This document shows, piece after piece, positions 1-6,539 of a stretch of 9,103 nt of DNA. The DNA lies in assembly GCA_964549375.1 (NCBI GenBank), contig CAZJWF010000118.1:1-9103 (forward strand). The letters are read 5' to 3'. The first letter of the stretch is position 1; each line of letters begins with the position of its first letter. The notes under the pieces were generated by a model that was not told the origin of the DNA, searched no databases, and was given only the letters and a program-made list of their open reading frames with translations. A program made the position numbers and the translations under genes. This DNA is from JAHDDY01 sp964549375. GTDB lineage: Bacteria > Pseudomonadota > Alphaproteobacteria > Rhodobacterales > Rhodobacteraceae.

Positions 1-263
1 GAAAACGCCACCTTTGCCGCAAGGTACAGAAGGTAGAGCGCCGATAAAATCAGCAGAACCGTTCGGATGAAAGGCGAGGCCACGACGACAGCCGCGACCC
101 CGGAAATCACCCCAAGCGCAACAAGGTTCGTTCCCAGAAATAAACCCAAAACATAGCGCAGACCCGGGCGATAGCCGAAGGCTGATCCAACCCCGGCGGT
201 CGACAAGACTCCCGGCCCCGGCGAGAGGATCAGAAAAAAGAACGCAAATGCGAATTCAATCAC
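1..263 (-). CDS. LysE/RhtB-family amino-acid exporter (N-terminal part; runs off the window)
   Basis: This is the first 87 codons of a membrane protein whose 3' part lies beyond base 1. The product begins M-I-E-F-A-F-A-F-F-F and carries an LSPGPGVL motif near residues 13-20, followed by a Gly-rich stretch and a YLLYLAAK-type segment. In the LysE/RhtB translocator family, a PGP motif sits at the end of the first membrane helix and a YLLYLG-like motif lies about 60 residues later, so both landmarks fit. Three hydrophobic segments can be seen. Members export amino acids or related small metabolites across the inner membrane; the substrate cannot be read from this fragment. The start is a GTG at 261-263, chosen because it overlaps the gnd stop in a 4-base GTGA arrangement, which suggests translational coupling to gnd. 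The family is fairly secure; a metabolic link to gnd is only inferred from position. Confidence 0.8.
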   Translation of the reverse strand, partial: MIEFAFAFFFLILSPGPGVLSTAGVGSAFGYRPGLRYVLGLFLGTNLVALGVISGVAAVVVASPFIRTVLLILSALYLLYLAAKVAF

Positions 264-1684
264 CCGCTCCAGTTCCCATGATAACCGCCGCCCTCGCGGT
301 CGGTTCGCTCAAAACCATGCGCGCCAAAAAAGTCGCGTTGTGCTTGGATCATATTCGCGGTTGATTGCCCGGTTCGTGCCAGATCAAACCAAGACAAAGC
401 CGCCGAAAGCGCCGGAGCGGGAAGACCATAAACCGCCGAGGTCGCGACGGCCCCACGCAGCGATGGGTCCGCCGTCTTGAGCATCCCAACGAATGGCTCT
501 CGCATCAATAGCGGCATGGCCGATCCCGTAGTGACGCGCTCCATCTCTAGGGCCGTCGCCATCTCGTTCAGCAACCGCGAGCGGATGATACAGCCCGCGC
601 GCCAGACTTTGGCAACATCGGCCAGCTTGACGTCCCATTCGTTTTCGTGTGACGTCGCATTGATCAGCGCAAAGCCCTGAGAATACGCGATGATCTTTCC
701 AGCAATCAGTGCCTCTCGCAGCATGACTTTCGGATCAAGCCCAGTATCCGCGATCCGTTGCGGCGCGGGATCGTAGACTTTCTCCATCGCCAATCGTTCG
801 TCGCGGCGCGCGGACAGGCTGCGCCCAATTAACGCTGCCTCAACAGTTGTCAGAGGCGTCCCCGCCTTCTGCGCCTCGATTGCGGTCCAAAGCCCCGTTC
901 CCTTTTGCCCCGCACGGTCGAGGATGACATCGACCATCGGCCCGCCGGTGTCCTTGTCCGTCGCACTCAACGCCTTGGCTGTGATATCTACAAGATAACA
1001 GTCGAGCGCGCCCTTGTTCCAATCGGAAAAGACCGCGCCGATCTCTGGCGCGGACATCCCAAACCCGTCGCGCATGATACCATAGCACTCGGCGATCATC
1101 TGCATCAGGGCGTATTCGATCCCGTTATGGACCGTCTTGATAAAATGGCCCGCGCCATCCGCTCCTAACCAAGCGGCACAAGGAGAGTCGCTATATGTCG
1201 CGGCAATCTTCTCGAATACTGGCGCGACGCGATCCCACACCCCGCGCGAGCCACCCGCCATCATCGACGGCCCATGACGCGCACCCTCGGCACCGCCCGA
1301 AACACCAATACCAAGGAAGGCCACTCCTCTCCCTTCGGCCTCAGCGGTTCTGCGCTGGGTATCCCGAAAATTGGAGTTCCCCGCATCAATCAGAATATCG
1401 CCGCTCGCAATCAGCGGGTTTAGCGAGGCAATCAGATCGTCGATGATCTTACCCGCTGGGGCGAGCATCACCAAGGGACGCGGCGCACGAACGGCCTCGA
1501 CGAGCGCTTCCAAAGACGCACAGGGGATCAACTTTCCGGGGAAGTTCTCATCCGCCAAAGCCTGCGCTTTGGATAAGTCCAAATCATAGAGCGCAACAGT
1601 TGCGCCGTTCTCGGCCATGTTGAGCGCGAGGTTCGACCCCATCACTCCAACACCAATGATCGCAATATCGGCCTGATCAGCCAT
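260..1684 (-). CDS. gnd: 6-phosphogluconate dehydrogenase, decarboxylating
   Basis: Oxidatively decarboxylates 6-phosphogluconate to ribulose 5-phosphate with reduction of NADP+ in the cytosolic pentose phosphate pathway. The 474-residue length is that of the long, dimeric enzyme class. The N-terminal Rossmann fold shows GVGVMGSNLALNM at residues 11-23. The substrate-binding GVSGG-x-EGA-x-xGPS segment lies at 127-140. The catalytic block FIKTVHNGIEY at 181-191 places Lys183, His186, Asn187 and Glu190 as in well-studied homologues. The all-helical C-terminal domain ends in RTDREGGGYHGNW, the usual tail. The ATG at 1684 is preceded by a GAGGG ribosome-binding site. It is divergent from gluconokinase, whose product is this enzyme's substrate, and it precedes a LysE-type exporter with a 4-base overlap. 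NADP+ rather than NAD+ preference is assumed from the family, not proven here. No damage is visible. Confidence 0.97.
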   Translation of the reverse strand: MADQADIAIIGVGVMGSNLALNMAENGATVALYDLDLSKAQALADENFPGKLIPCASLEALVEAVRAPRPLVMLAPAGKIIDDLIASLNPLIASGDILIDAGNSNFRDTQRRTAEAEGRGVAFLGIGVSGGAEGARHGPSMMAGGSRGVWDRVAPVFEKIAATYSDSPCAAWLGADGAGHFIKTVHNGIEYALMQMIAECYGIMRDGFGMSAPEIGAVFSDWNKGALDCYLVDITAKALSATDKDTGGPMVDVILDRAGQKGTGLWTAIEAQKAGTPLTTVEAALIGRSLSARRDERLAMEKVYDPAPQRIADTGLDPKVMLREALIAGKIIAYSQGFALINATSHENEWDVKLADVAKVWRAGCIIRSRLLNEMATALEMERVTTGSAMPLLMREPFVGMLKTADPSLRGAVATSAVYGLPAPALSAALSWFDLARTGQSTANMIQAQRDFFGAHGFERTDREGGGYHGNWSG

Positions 1685-1761
1685 GTGTTCCCTCTCGCTT
1701 TTCTCACGCCTAATATGCCAGAACCGCAGCGAGTACCAGACTTACGGAAAGGAACGCTGCC
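1685..1761. promoter_or_regulatory. Divergent promoter region between gnd and gntK
   Basis: This 77-bp gap must hold the start signals for both gnd (leftward) and gntK (rightward). The only AT-rich core is TAATAT at 1711-1716. It could be a -10 element for gntK, and read on the other strand (TATTAG) one for gnd. No good -35 hexamer lies at 16-18 bp on either strand, so exact promoters cannot be assigned. I see no clear inverted repeat that would mark a GntR/LacI-type operator. Confidence 0.4.
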
Positions 1762-2295
1762 TTGTCATCCCCTTCAAAACCGGCGGCGCGCATTATCGTG
1801 ATCATGGGCGTTTGCGGATGTGGCAAATCCAGTGTCGGCGCGGGGATGGGCGGACGAGAAGGCGTGCCTTTTTTGGACGGTGATGATTTTCATCCCGCTG
1901 GAAATGTCGAAAAAATGCGCGCCGGTACGCCGCTGACCGACGATGATCGCTGGCCTTGGCTGGCCGCGCTGGGCAAGGCACTGCACGATACCGCCGCCAT
2001 TGATGGCCGCGTTTTCGGGGCGTGCTCCGCCCTAAAACGCAGTTATCGCGACGCATTGACGACTGCTGCAGGCGAGCCGGTTTTTTTCGTGCATCTCGAT
2101 GGCCCTAAAGAGCTGATTGCAAAGCGGATGGCCACACGAGCGGGGCATTATATGCCGACCACCCTCTTAGACAGTCAGATTTCCACTCTGGAATCATTGA
2201 GCGAAGATGAATTCGCGGCAAAACTCGACCTCAGCCAACCGCTCGAAGACCTCCTCGACGCTTGCGGCGAGGTAATCGCGTCACTCGCGGCGTAG
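1762..2295 (+). CDS. gntK: Gluconokinase
   Basis: Phosphorylates D-gluconate to 6-phosphogluconate with ATP in the cytosol. The 177-residue length fits the small P-loop gluconokinases (GntK/IdnK, about 175 residues). Visible landmarks in order are the Walker A loop GVCGCGKSS at residues 16-24, the substrate-region motif GDDFHP at 40-45 followed by N-x-x-KM, PLTDDDRWPWL at 57-67, CSALKRSYRD at 88-97, and RAGHYMP at 126-132; all match E. coli GntK positions. The start is a TTG, supported by AAGGA at 1749-1753 eight bases upstream; no in-frame ATG precedes the P-loop except the Met directly beside it (residue 15). It is divergent from gnd, which uses its product, giving a gluconate-to-pentose-phosphate route. 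Its 3' end overlaps the convergent isomerase gene by 15 bp. The two Cys in the P-loop (GVCGCGKS rather than GVSGSGKS) are a mild variation. Confidence 0.95.
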   Translation: MSSPSKPAARIIVIMGVCGCGKSSVGAGMGGREGVPFLDGDDFHPAGNVEKMRAGTPLTDDDRWPWLAALGKALHDTAAIDGRVFGACSALKRSYRDALTTAAGEPVFFVHLDGPKELIAKRMATRAGHYMPTTLLDSQISTLESLSEDEFAAKLDLSQPLEDLLDACGEVIASLAA

Positions 2296-2880
2296 CGCCT
2301 GTTCAACAAAGTCCAGACGGTCCTGCCCATAAAACATCTCGCGCCCGACAAAATACGTCGGTGCTCCAAAGACCGAACGCTCAATCGCTTCATGCGTATT
2401 CTTCTCGTAGATTTCCCGGATTTCAGCCGAACGCGCAGCAGACAGAAGAGAGACAGCATCACCCCCAACCAAATGGCAAAGCTTTGCCAGAGTCGCTTCA
2501 TCGTCGAAATCCGCATCATCGCGCCAATGCGCCTGCAATATTTCGTGAGCCAACTGATCGACCGGCGCACCCTGCACTGCTGCAGCGATCAGCAAACAGT
2601 TGGAAAGTGTCAGGTCATTGGCATGATGAGTCGGGTTGTGCCCCATCACTGGCGCATCTCGGTAAGCGGCCCAGCGATCAATCTCGACGCCGAAAAAATA
2701 CGCCATATGAGCGTCACTATACCCGTCAAACCGTCCCCCCTTTGCCGCCGCGACAACGGCGCGCAAATCCATAGGCCGGTGAACGATCCTCGCTCCCGTA
2801 TCGGCTGCGATCTGCATCAGAGCGCTCGAACCGAAATAGGCAAAGGCTGAGTGGGCTGAATAGAAGCATTCAATCATCAT
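2281..2880 (-). CDS. 2-hydroxychromene-2-carboxylate isomerase-like protein (DsbA/GST-kappa fold)
   Basis: A 199-residue protein of the thioredoxin-fold family that includes NahD 2-hydroxychromene-2-carboxylate isomerase and kappa-class glutathione transferases. Near the N-terminus, FYSAHSAFAYFG aligns with the FYFDFxSPFSY segment of NahD; the Ser in HSAFAY corresponds to the catalytic Ser, although the following Pro is Ala here. Near the C-terminus is the hallmark VFGAPTYFVGREMFYGQDRLDFVE, with the cis-Pro of the thioredoxin fold in GAP and the terminal gel-type helix motif GQDRLDFVEQAL. NahD isomerises a ring-cleavage product in naphthalene catabolism using glutathione. No other naphthalene genes are present, so the real substrate is unknown. 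The start is ambiguous among TTG 2883, ATG 2880 and ATG 2877; a GGGG at about 2886-2889 suits either ATG. It is divergent from the molybdenum hydroxylase operon and overlaps the gntK 3' end by 15 bp. Confidence 0.85.
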   Translation of the reverse strand: MMIECFYSAHSAFAYFGSSALMQIAADTGARIVHRPMDLRAVVAAAKGGRFDGYSDAHMAYFFGVEIDRWAAYRDAPVMGHNPTHHANDLTLSNCLLIAAAVQGAPVDQLAHEILQAHWRDDADFDDEATLAKLCHLVGGDAVSLLSAARSAEIREIYEKNTHEAIERSVFGAPTYFVGREMFYGQDRLDFVEQALRRE

Positions 2881-2883
2881 CAA

Positions 2884-2975
2884 GACCCCGGATTACATAA
2901 AGAATGAGATTGACCAATTGGCCTCTATATGGCGCAGTACGCTGAGATTAACGCAACAAGAAAAAGTGTACCGCC
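2884..2975. promoter_or_regulatory. Divergent control region between the isomerase gene and the Mo-hydroxylase operon, with a CCAATTGG palindrome
   Basis: This gap of about 92 bp carries the start signals of two divergent units. A TTGACC hexamer at 2910-2915 resembles a -35 box for the rightward operon, but the position 17 bp further on (2933-2938, CGCAGT) is a poor -10, and CTATAT at 2925-2930 is too close. An 8-bp perfect palindrome, CCAATTGG at 2914-2921, overlaps the TTGACC and could be an operator. The rightward FAD-subunit gene has only a weak purine stretch (AAGAAAAAG, about 2958-2966) as a ribosome-binding site. No riboswitch-like structure was recognised. The control role is inferred from position. 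Confidence 0.4.
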
Positions 2976-3842
2976 ATGCGATTTGAAGCCCCGGAGACGG
3001 TTGAAGACGCCGTAAACTTGATGGCGCAAGAACCCGGCGAGGCCCGCCCCCTCGCGGGCGGCACCGATTTGCTCGTTCAGCTCAAGACAGGCCGTGTTCA
3101 GCCGGACTTGATCGTCGATCTCAAACGCATCCCCGGCATGACTGCCATTACGCCGGAAGACGGCGGATTTCGCATTGGCGGCGCGGTCCCTGCGGCGGAG
3201 ATGCTGGAAGATGACGCGCTGACCGCCGCGTTCCCCGGTGTTTGTGAAGCGGCACATCTCGTCGGCTCGACTCAGGTGATGGGACGGGCGAGTTTAGCGG
3301 GGAACCTCTGCACCTCTTCCCCGGCGGCAGATACCGTTCCGGTAATGGCCGCTGTGGGCGCGATGGCTCGCATTATCGGCCCCAATGGTTCGCGCGATAT
3401 TGCGGTGGAGGATGTTCCCACCGGCGTACAGGAAAATTCGCTGCAAAAGGGAGAGGTTGTTGACTCGATCCTGCTGCCTGCGCGTGCTGCCCGCACATCT
3501 GATGCGTATCTGCGCTTTATCCCTCGCACAGAGATGGATATTGCCGTGGTCGGCTGCGGGGTCAGCCTGACGGTTGGCGAAGACGGCGTCGTTTCGGACG
3601 CAAAGGTCGCGCTGGGCGCTGTCGCGATCACGGTACAAGTCGTGGCCGATGCCGCAAAGGCCATCATCGGTACAAAATTGGAAGACGCCGCGCTCAATGC
3701 GCTCTCCGCCGCGTGCTCAGCCGCCTGCAAACCCATCACTGACAAGCGCGGCACCATCGAATTCAGAACGGATGTCGCGGGCGTTCTCGCCAAGCGCGCC
3801 GCAAAAATTGCCTACGACCGCGCCGCAGGAGGTGCCGCATGA
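2976..3842 (+). CDS. Molybdenum hydroxylase FAD-binding (medium) subunit, CoxM/xanthine dehydrogenase family
   Basis: This subunit carries FAD and passes electrons from the iron-sulfur subunit to an acceptor. The 288-residue length is normal for CoxM-type subunits. FAD-binding motifs are visible: AGGTDLL at residues 27-33, and the second flavin loop around GNLCTSSPAADTVP at 109-122, preceded by VGSTQVMGRASLAG (usually IGxxQIRNRGTIGG). RFIPRTEMDIAVVG at 180-193 corresponds to the conserved YRK-x-x-x-R-x-x-DIA-x-V segment, and the C-terminal CO-dehydrogenase flavoprotein domain follows. The [4Fe-4S] insertion found in the 4-hydroxybenzoyl-CoA reductase FAD subunit is absent. It is the first gene of a four-gene operon and overlaps the next gene by 4 bases (ATGA). 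The ATG at 2976 has a weak ribosome-binding site, but the protein begins in the usual family register (MRFEAPETVEDAV). The physiological electron acceptor is unknown. Confidence 0.93.
   Translation: MRFEAPETVEDAVNLMAQEPGEARPLAGGTDLLVQLKTGRVQPDLIVDLKRIPGMTAITPEDGGFRIGGAVPAAEMLEDDALTAAFPGVCEAAHLVGSTQVMGRASLAGNLCTSSPAADTVPVMAAVGAMARIIGPNGSRDIAVEDVPTGVQENSLQKGEVVDSILLPARAARTSDAYLRFIPRTEMDIAVVGCGVSLTVGEDGVVSDAKVALGAVAITVQVVADAAKAIIGTKLEDAALNALSAACSAACKPITDKRGTIEFRTDVAGVLAKRAAKIAYDRAAGGAA
3827..3833 (+). promoter_or_regulatory. Strong Shine-Dalgarno for the iron-sulfur subunit, inside the FAD-subunit gene
   Basis: AGGAGGT, a near-perfect anti-16S match, lies 5 bases before the ATG at 3839. It contrasts with the weak site of the first gene and supports the ATGA-overlap start. 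It may raise expression of the small subunit. Confidence 0.8.
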
Positions 3843-4315
3843 GCCAGTTACAAATTTCAACCACCGTCAATGGCGACCCTGTCGAATTCCTTTGCGAACC
3901 AGATGAAAGCCTGATGGACGTCTTGCGCGACCGCCTCGGCCTCACAGGCACGAAAGAAGGATGCGGCTCTGGCGATTGTGGGGCCTGCTCGGTCACGGTC
4001 GATGGTCGGCTCGTTTGCTCTTGCCTCGTCCTTGGGGCCGAAGCGCAGGGCCGCGAGATCGGCACCATCGAAGGCATGGCCAAGGGTGAGGAACTGCATA
4101 TCTTGCAGAAAAAGTTCCTCGATCATGCCGCCCTGCAATGCGGTATTTGTACGCCGGGAATCCTCGTGGCAGCCGAGGCGCTGTTGAAAGAGAACCCGGA
4201 TCCAACCGAAACAGAAGTTCGCTATTGGCTGGCAGGAAATCTCTGCCGCTGCACCGGTTACGACAAGATCATCCGCGCCGTCCTCGACGCCGCCGCAGAG
4301 ATGAGAGGAGCCTGA
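3839..4315 (+). CDS. Molybdenum hydroxylase 2x[2Fe-2S] (small) subunit, CoxS/xanthine dehydrogenase family
   Basis: This electron-transfer subunit wires the molybdenum site to FAD through two [2Fe-2S] clusters. The 158-residue length is typical. The N-terminal plant-ferredoxin-type domain has GCGSGDCGACSVTVDG with ligands Cys42, Cys47, Cys50 and most likely Cys62 (Cys60 is an extra Cys nearby). The C-terminal helical domain has QCGICTPG and NLCRCTGY with ligands Cys101, Cys104, Cys136 and Cys138, so all eight ligands are present. No Tat or Sec signal is seen, so the enzyme should be cytoplasmic unless carried by a partner. The start is fixed by the 4-base ATGA overlap with the FAD subunit and the strong ribosome-binding site just upstream. 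The stop is one base before the start of the large subunit, so the genes should be translated together. Confidence 0.96.
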   Translation: MSQLQISTTVNGDPVEFLCEPDESLMDVLRDRLGLTGTKEGCGSGDCGACSVTVDGRLVCSCLVLGAEAQGREIGTIEGMAKGEELHILQKKFLDHAALQCGICTPGILVAAEALLKENPDPTETEVRYWLAGNLCRCTGYDKIIRAVLDAAAEMRGA

Positions 4316-4316
4316 T

Positions 4317-6539
4317 ATGCCGCTCGATACTCAACACGAAAACATGACCCGTGAGTTCAAAGTCGTCGGCACGCGCCCGGTGCGCCCTGATGGATTGGAC
4401 AAGGTTACGGGGCGCGCTCGTTACGGCGCGGACATGACACAGCCCGGCATGATCTTCGGCGAGGTCGTTCGCGCCAATCACGCCCATGCTAAGATTGTCA
4501 GTATTGACACCAGTGCTGCGGAGGCCCTGCCCGGTGTTTACGCCGTTGTGACCCGCGCAGATTTTCCTGAACAATCGGGCGATATGGCGGACATCCTCGA
4601 TCACTGCATGGCGGATGGCGAGGTTTGTTACGACGGGCATGCCGTCGCCGCTGTTGCCGCGACCAGCAAAGCCCTCGCCCGCCGCGCTGCCGCGCTGGTT
4701 AAGGTCGAGTACGAAGTTCTGCCGCACGTCACGGACGTTGATGCAGCGGTCGCCGATGGCGCGCCGCTCGCCCGCATCGGCAAAGACTCCAACATCTTCG
4801 CAACGCATGAATTTGGTCACGGCGATGTCGATGCAGGTTTTGCAGACGCCGACGTGATCGTTGAGCGCAGCTACACGACCGAGGCGACACACCAAGGTTA
4901 CATCGAACCTCATGCCTGCGTTGCCAGCATGGGCGGTGACGGCGTCGCCGACATTTGGTGCTGCACGCAAGGTCACTTCATGGTCCGCAATACCTGTGCG
5001 GCCTTGATGGGGATGAGCGCCTCCCAACTGCGCGTCACGGCCTCTGAGATCGGTGGCGGATTTGGCGGCAAAACATCTGTCTATATTGAGCCAACCGCAC
5101 TGGCACTCGCGAAAAAGTCCGGGCGACCCGTCAAGATCGTAATGAGCCGCGAAGACGTTTTCCGCGCATCTGGCCCAACCGCATCATCGTCGATTGACGT
5201 GAAGATTGGCGCGAAAAAAGATGGAACCCTCGTCTCCGCCCTCGCGACCCTGCGGTATCAAGGCGGCGCATGGGGCGGCTCGATTGTCGATTTTGGCGCG
5301 ATGGCCGCGTTTGCCTGTTATGATCTGCCAAACGTCAAAGCCATCGGCATTGACGTCCTCGCCAACCGTCCAAAGCTCGCAGCATATCGCGCGCCTAGTG
5401 CGCCGATGGCCGCGTTTGCTGTTGAAAGCGCAGTGACGGAGCTGTGCGAAAAACTCGACGTTGACCCGCTCGAATTCCGGCTGAAAAACTGTGCGCGTGC
5501 GGGAACAAAATCGTCTTACGGCCCGACCTATAGCGAGATCGGCCTTGAGGCCACCCTACAAGCCGCCAAAGACCACCCGCATTGGTCCGCGCCATTGCCT
5601 GAAGGACAAGGTCGAGGCATTGCGTGCGGGTTTTGGTTCAATTTTGGCGGCCAAACCTCGTCATCCCTGAACATCAACGAGGACGGAACCGTTGGCCTGT
5701 CTGTTGGAACGCCCGATATTGGCGGATCGCGCGCCGCGATGTGCCAGATGGCCGCCGAAGCGCTCGGCATCCCGTATGAGAAAGTCCGCGCGATTGTCGC
5801 TGACACGGCGTCGCTCGGCTACAACGACGTCACCGATGGTAGCCGGACAACCTTCGCGTCGGGTCTCACCGTGATTAACTCGGCAAACCAAGCTGTCGAA
5901 AGACTGTGCGAACGCGCGGCTCAAACATGGGATATTCCCGTCGAGGCCGTGGAATGGAAAGACGGCGCCGCACATCCTGCGGGAGCCAATGCAGGTAATT
6001 TCGAGCCGCTATCACTGGCAGAGATTGCAGCCGAGTCCGGCAGCACAGGCGGGCCCATCGCTGGTCATTGTGAAATCAACGCCGATGGTGCGGGGGTCAG
6101 TTTTGGCACGCATATCTGCGATGCCGAAGTCGACGAAGAGACAGGCCGCACGACAATCACGCGATACACGGTCATTCAAGATGCGGGTAAAGCGATCCAC
6201 CCCGCCTATGTCGAAGGACAATATCAAGGCGGCGCGGTTCAAGGCATCGGTTGGGCGTTGAACGAAGAATACATTTACGGCGACGATGGACGTCTGCAAA
6301 ATGCGGGCTTCCTCGACTACCGTATTCCGGTCGCCTCCGATCTGCCGATGATTGACACACAGATTTTGGAAATCCCAAATCCCGGACACCCCTATGGCGT
6401 GCGCGGTGTTGGCGAGACGCCAATTGTCCCACCGCTCGCGGCGGTCGCGCATGCGATCAATGGCTCCTGCGGTCAACGGATGACGGCCATTCCAATGTCA
6501 CCGCCTAAAGTACTCGCGGCGATCAAGGCCAATGCTTGA
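4317..6539 (+). CDS. Molybdenum hydroxylase Mo/molybdopterin-binding (large) subunit, CoxL/xanthine dehydrogenase family, substrate unassigned
   Basis: The catalytic subunit holds the molybdenum cofactor and would hydroxylate an aldehyde, aromatic or heterocyclic substrate. It has 740 residues, slightly short for the family. Landmarks are CTQGHF at 216-221, GGGFGGK at 246-252, the active-site loop AYRAPSAP at 356-363, GTPDIGGSR at 464-472, QDAGKAIHP at 621-629, QGIGWALNEE at 642-651, and GVRGVGE at 694-700, where Glu700 is the expected catalytic base. The loop is not AYRCSFR (form I CO dehydrogenase, which needs the Cys) nor AYRGAGR (form II), so CO oxidation is unlikely. The segment usually read as GQG, which contacts molybdopterin, is GGS here. 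The ATG at 4317 follows GAGGAG (4305-4310) by six bases. It lies between the iron-sulfur subunit (1-base gap) and a MoaD-like gene (8-base overlap). No CoxD/E/F or XdhC maturation gene lies in the window. Confidence 0.93.
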   Translation: MPLDTQHENMTREFKVVGTRPVRPDGLDKVTGRARYGADMTQPGMIFGEVVRANHAHAKIVSIDTSAAEALPGVYAVVTRADFPEQSGDMADILDHCMADGEVCYDGHAVAAVAATSKALARRAAALVKVEYEVLPHVTDVDAAVADGAPLARIGKDSNIFATHEFGHGDVDAGFADADVIVERSYTTEATHQGYIEPHACVASMGGDGVADIWCCTQGHFMVRNTCAALMGMSASQLRVTASEIGGGFGGKTSVYIEPTALALAKKSGRPVKIVMSREDVFRASGPTASSSIDVKIGAKKDGTLVSALATLRYQGGAWGGSIVDFGAMAAFACYDLPNVKAIGIDVLANRPKLAAYRAPSAPMAAFAVESAVTELCEKLDVDPLEFRLKNCARAGTKSSYGPTYSEIGLEATLQAAKDHPHWSAPLPEGQGRGIACGFWFNFGGQTSSSLNINEDGTVGLSVGTPDIGGSRAAMCQMAAEALGIPYEKVRAIVADTASLGYNDVTDGSRTTFASGLTVINSANQAVERLCERAAQTWDIPVEAVEWKDGAAHPAGANAGNFEPLSLAEIAAESGSTGGPIAGHCEINADGAGVSFGTHICDAEVDEETGRTTITRYTVIQDAGKAIHPAYVEGQYQGGAVQGIGWALNEEYIYGDDGRLQNAGFLDYRIPVASDLPMIDTQILEIPNPGHPYGVRGVGETPIVPPLAAVAHAINGSCGQRMTAIPMSPPKVLAAIKANA

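Noticed and set aside
4269..5027. Long open frame on the - strand opposite the Mo subunit (252 codons)
   Set aside because: Fully antisense to conserved Mo-subunit sequence and without recognisable motifs; a composition artefact.
2976..6539. Calling the operon coxMSL (CO dehydrogenase)
   Set aside because: The gene order fits form I, but the active-site loop lacks the Cu-binding Cys and does not match form II, and no coxD/E/F genes follow, so cox symbols were not assigned.
2976..6539. 4-hydroxybenzoyl-CoA reductase
   Set aside because: The FAD subunit lacks the extra [4Fe-4S]-binding insertion of that enzyme and is too short for it.
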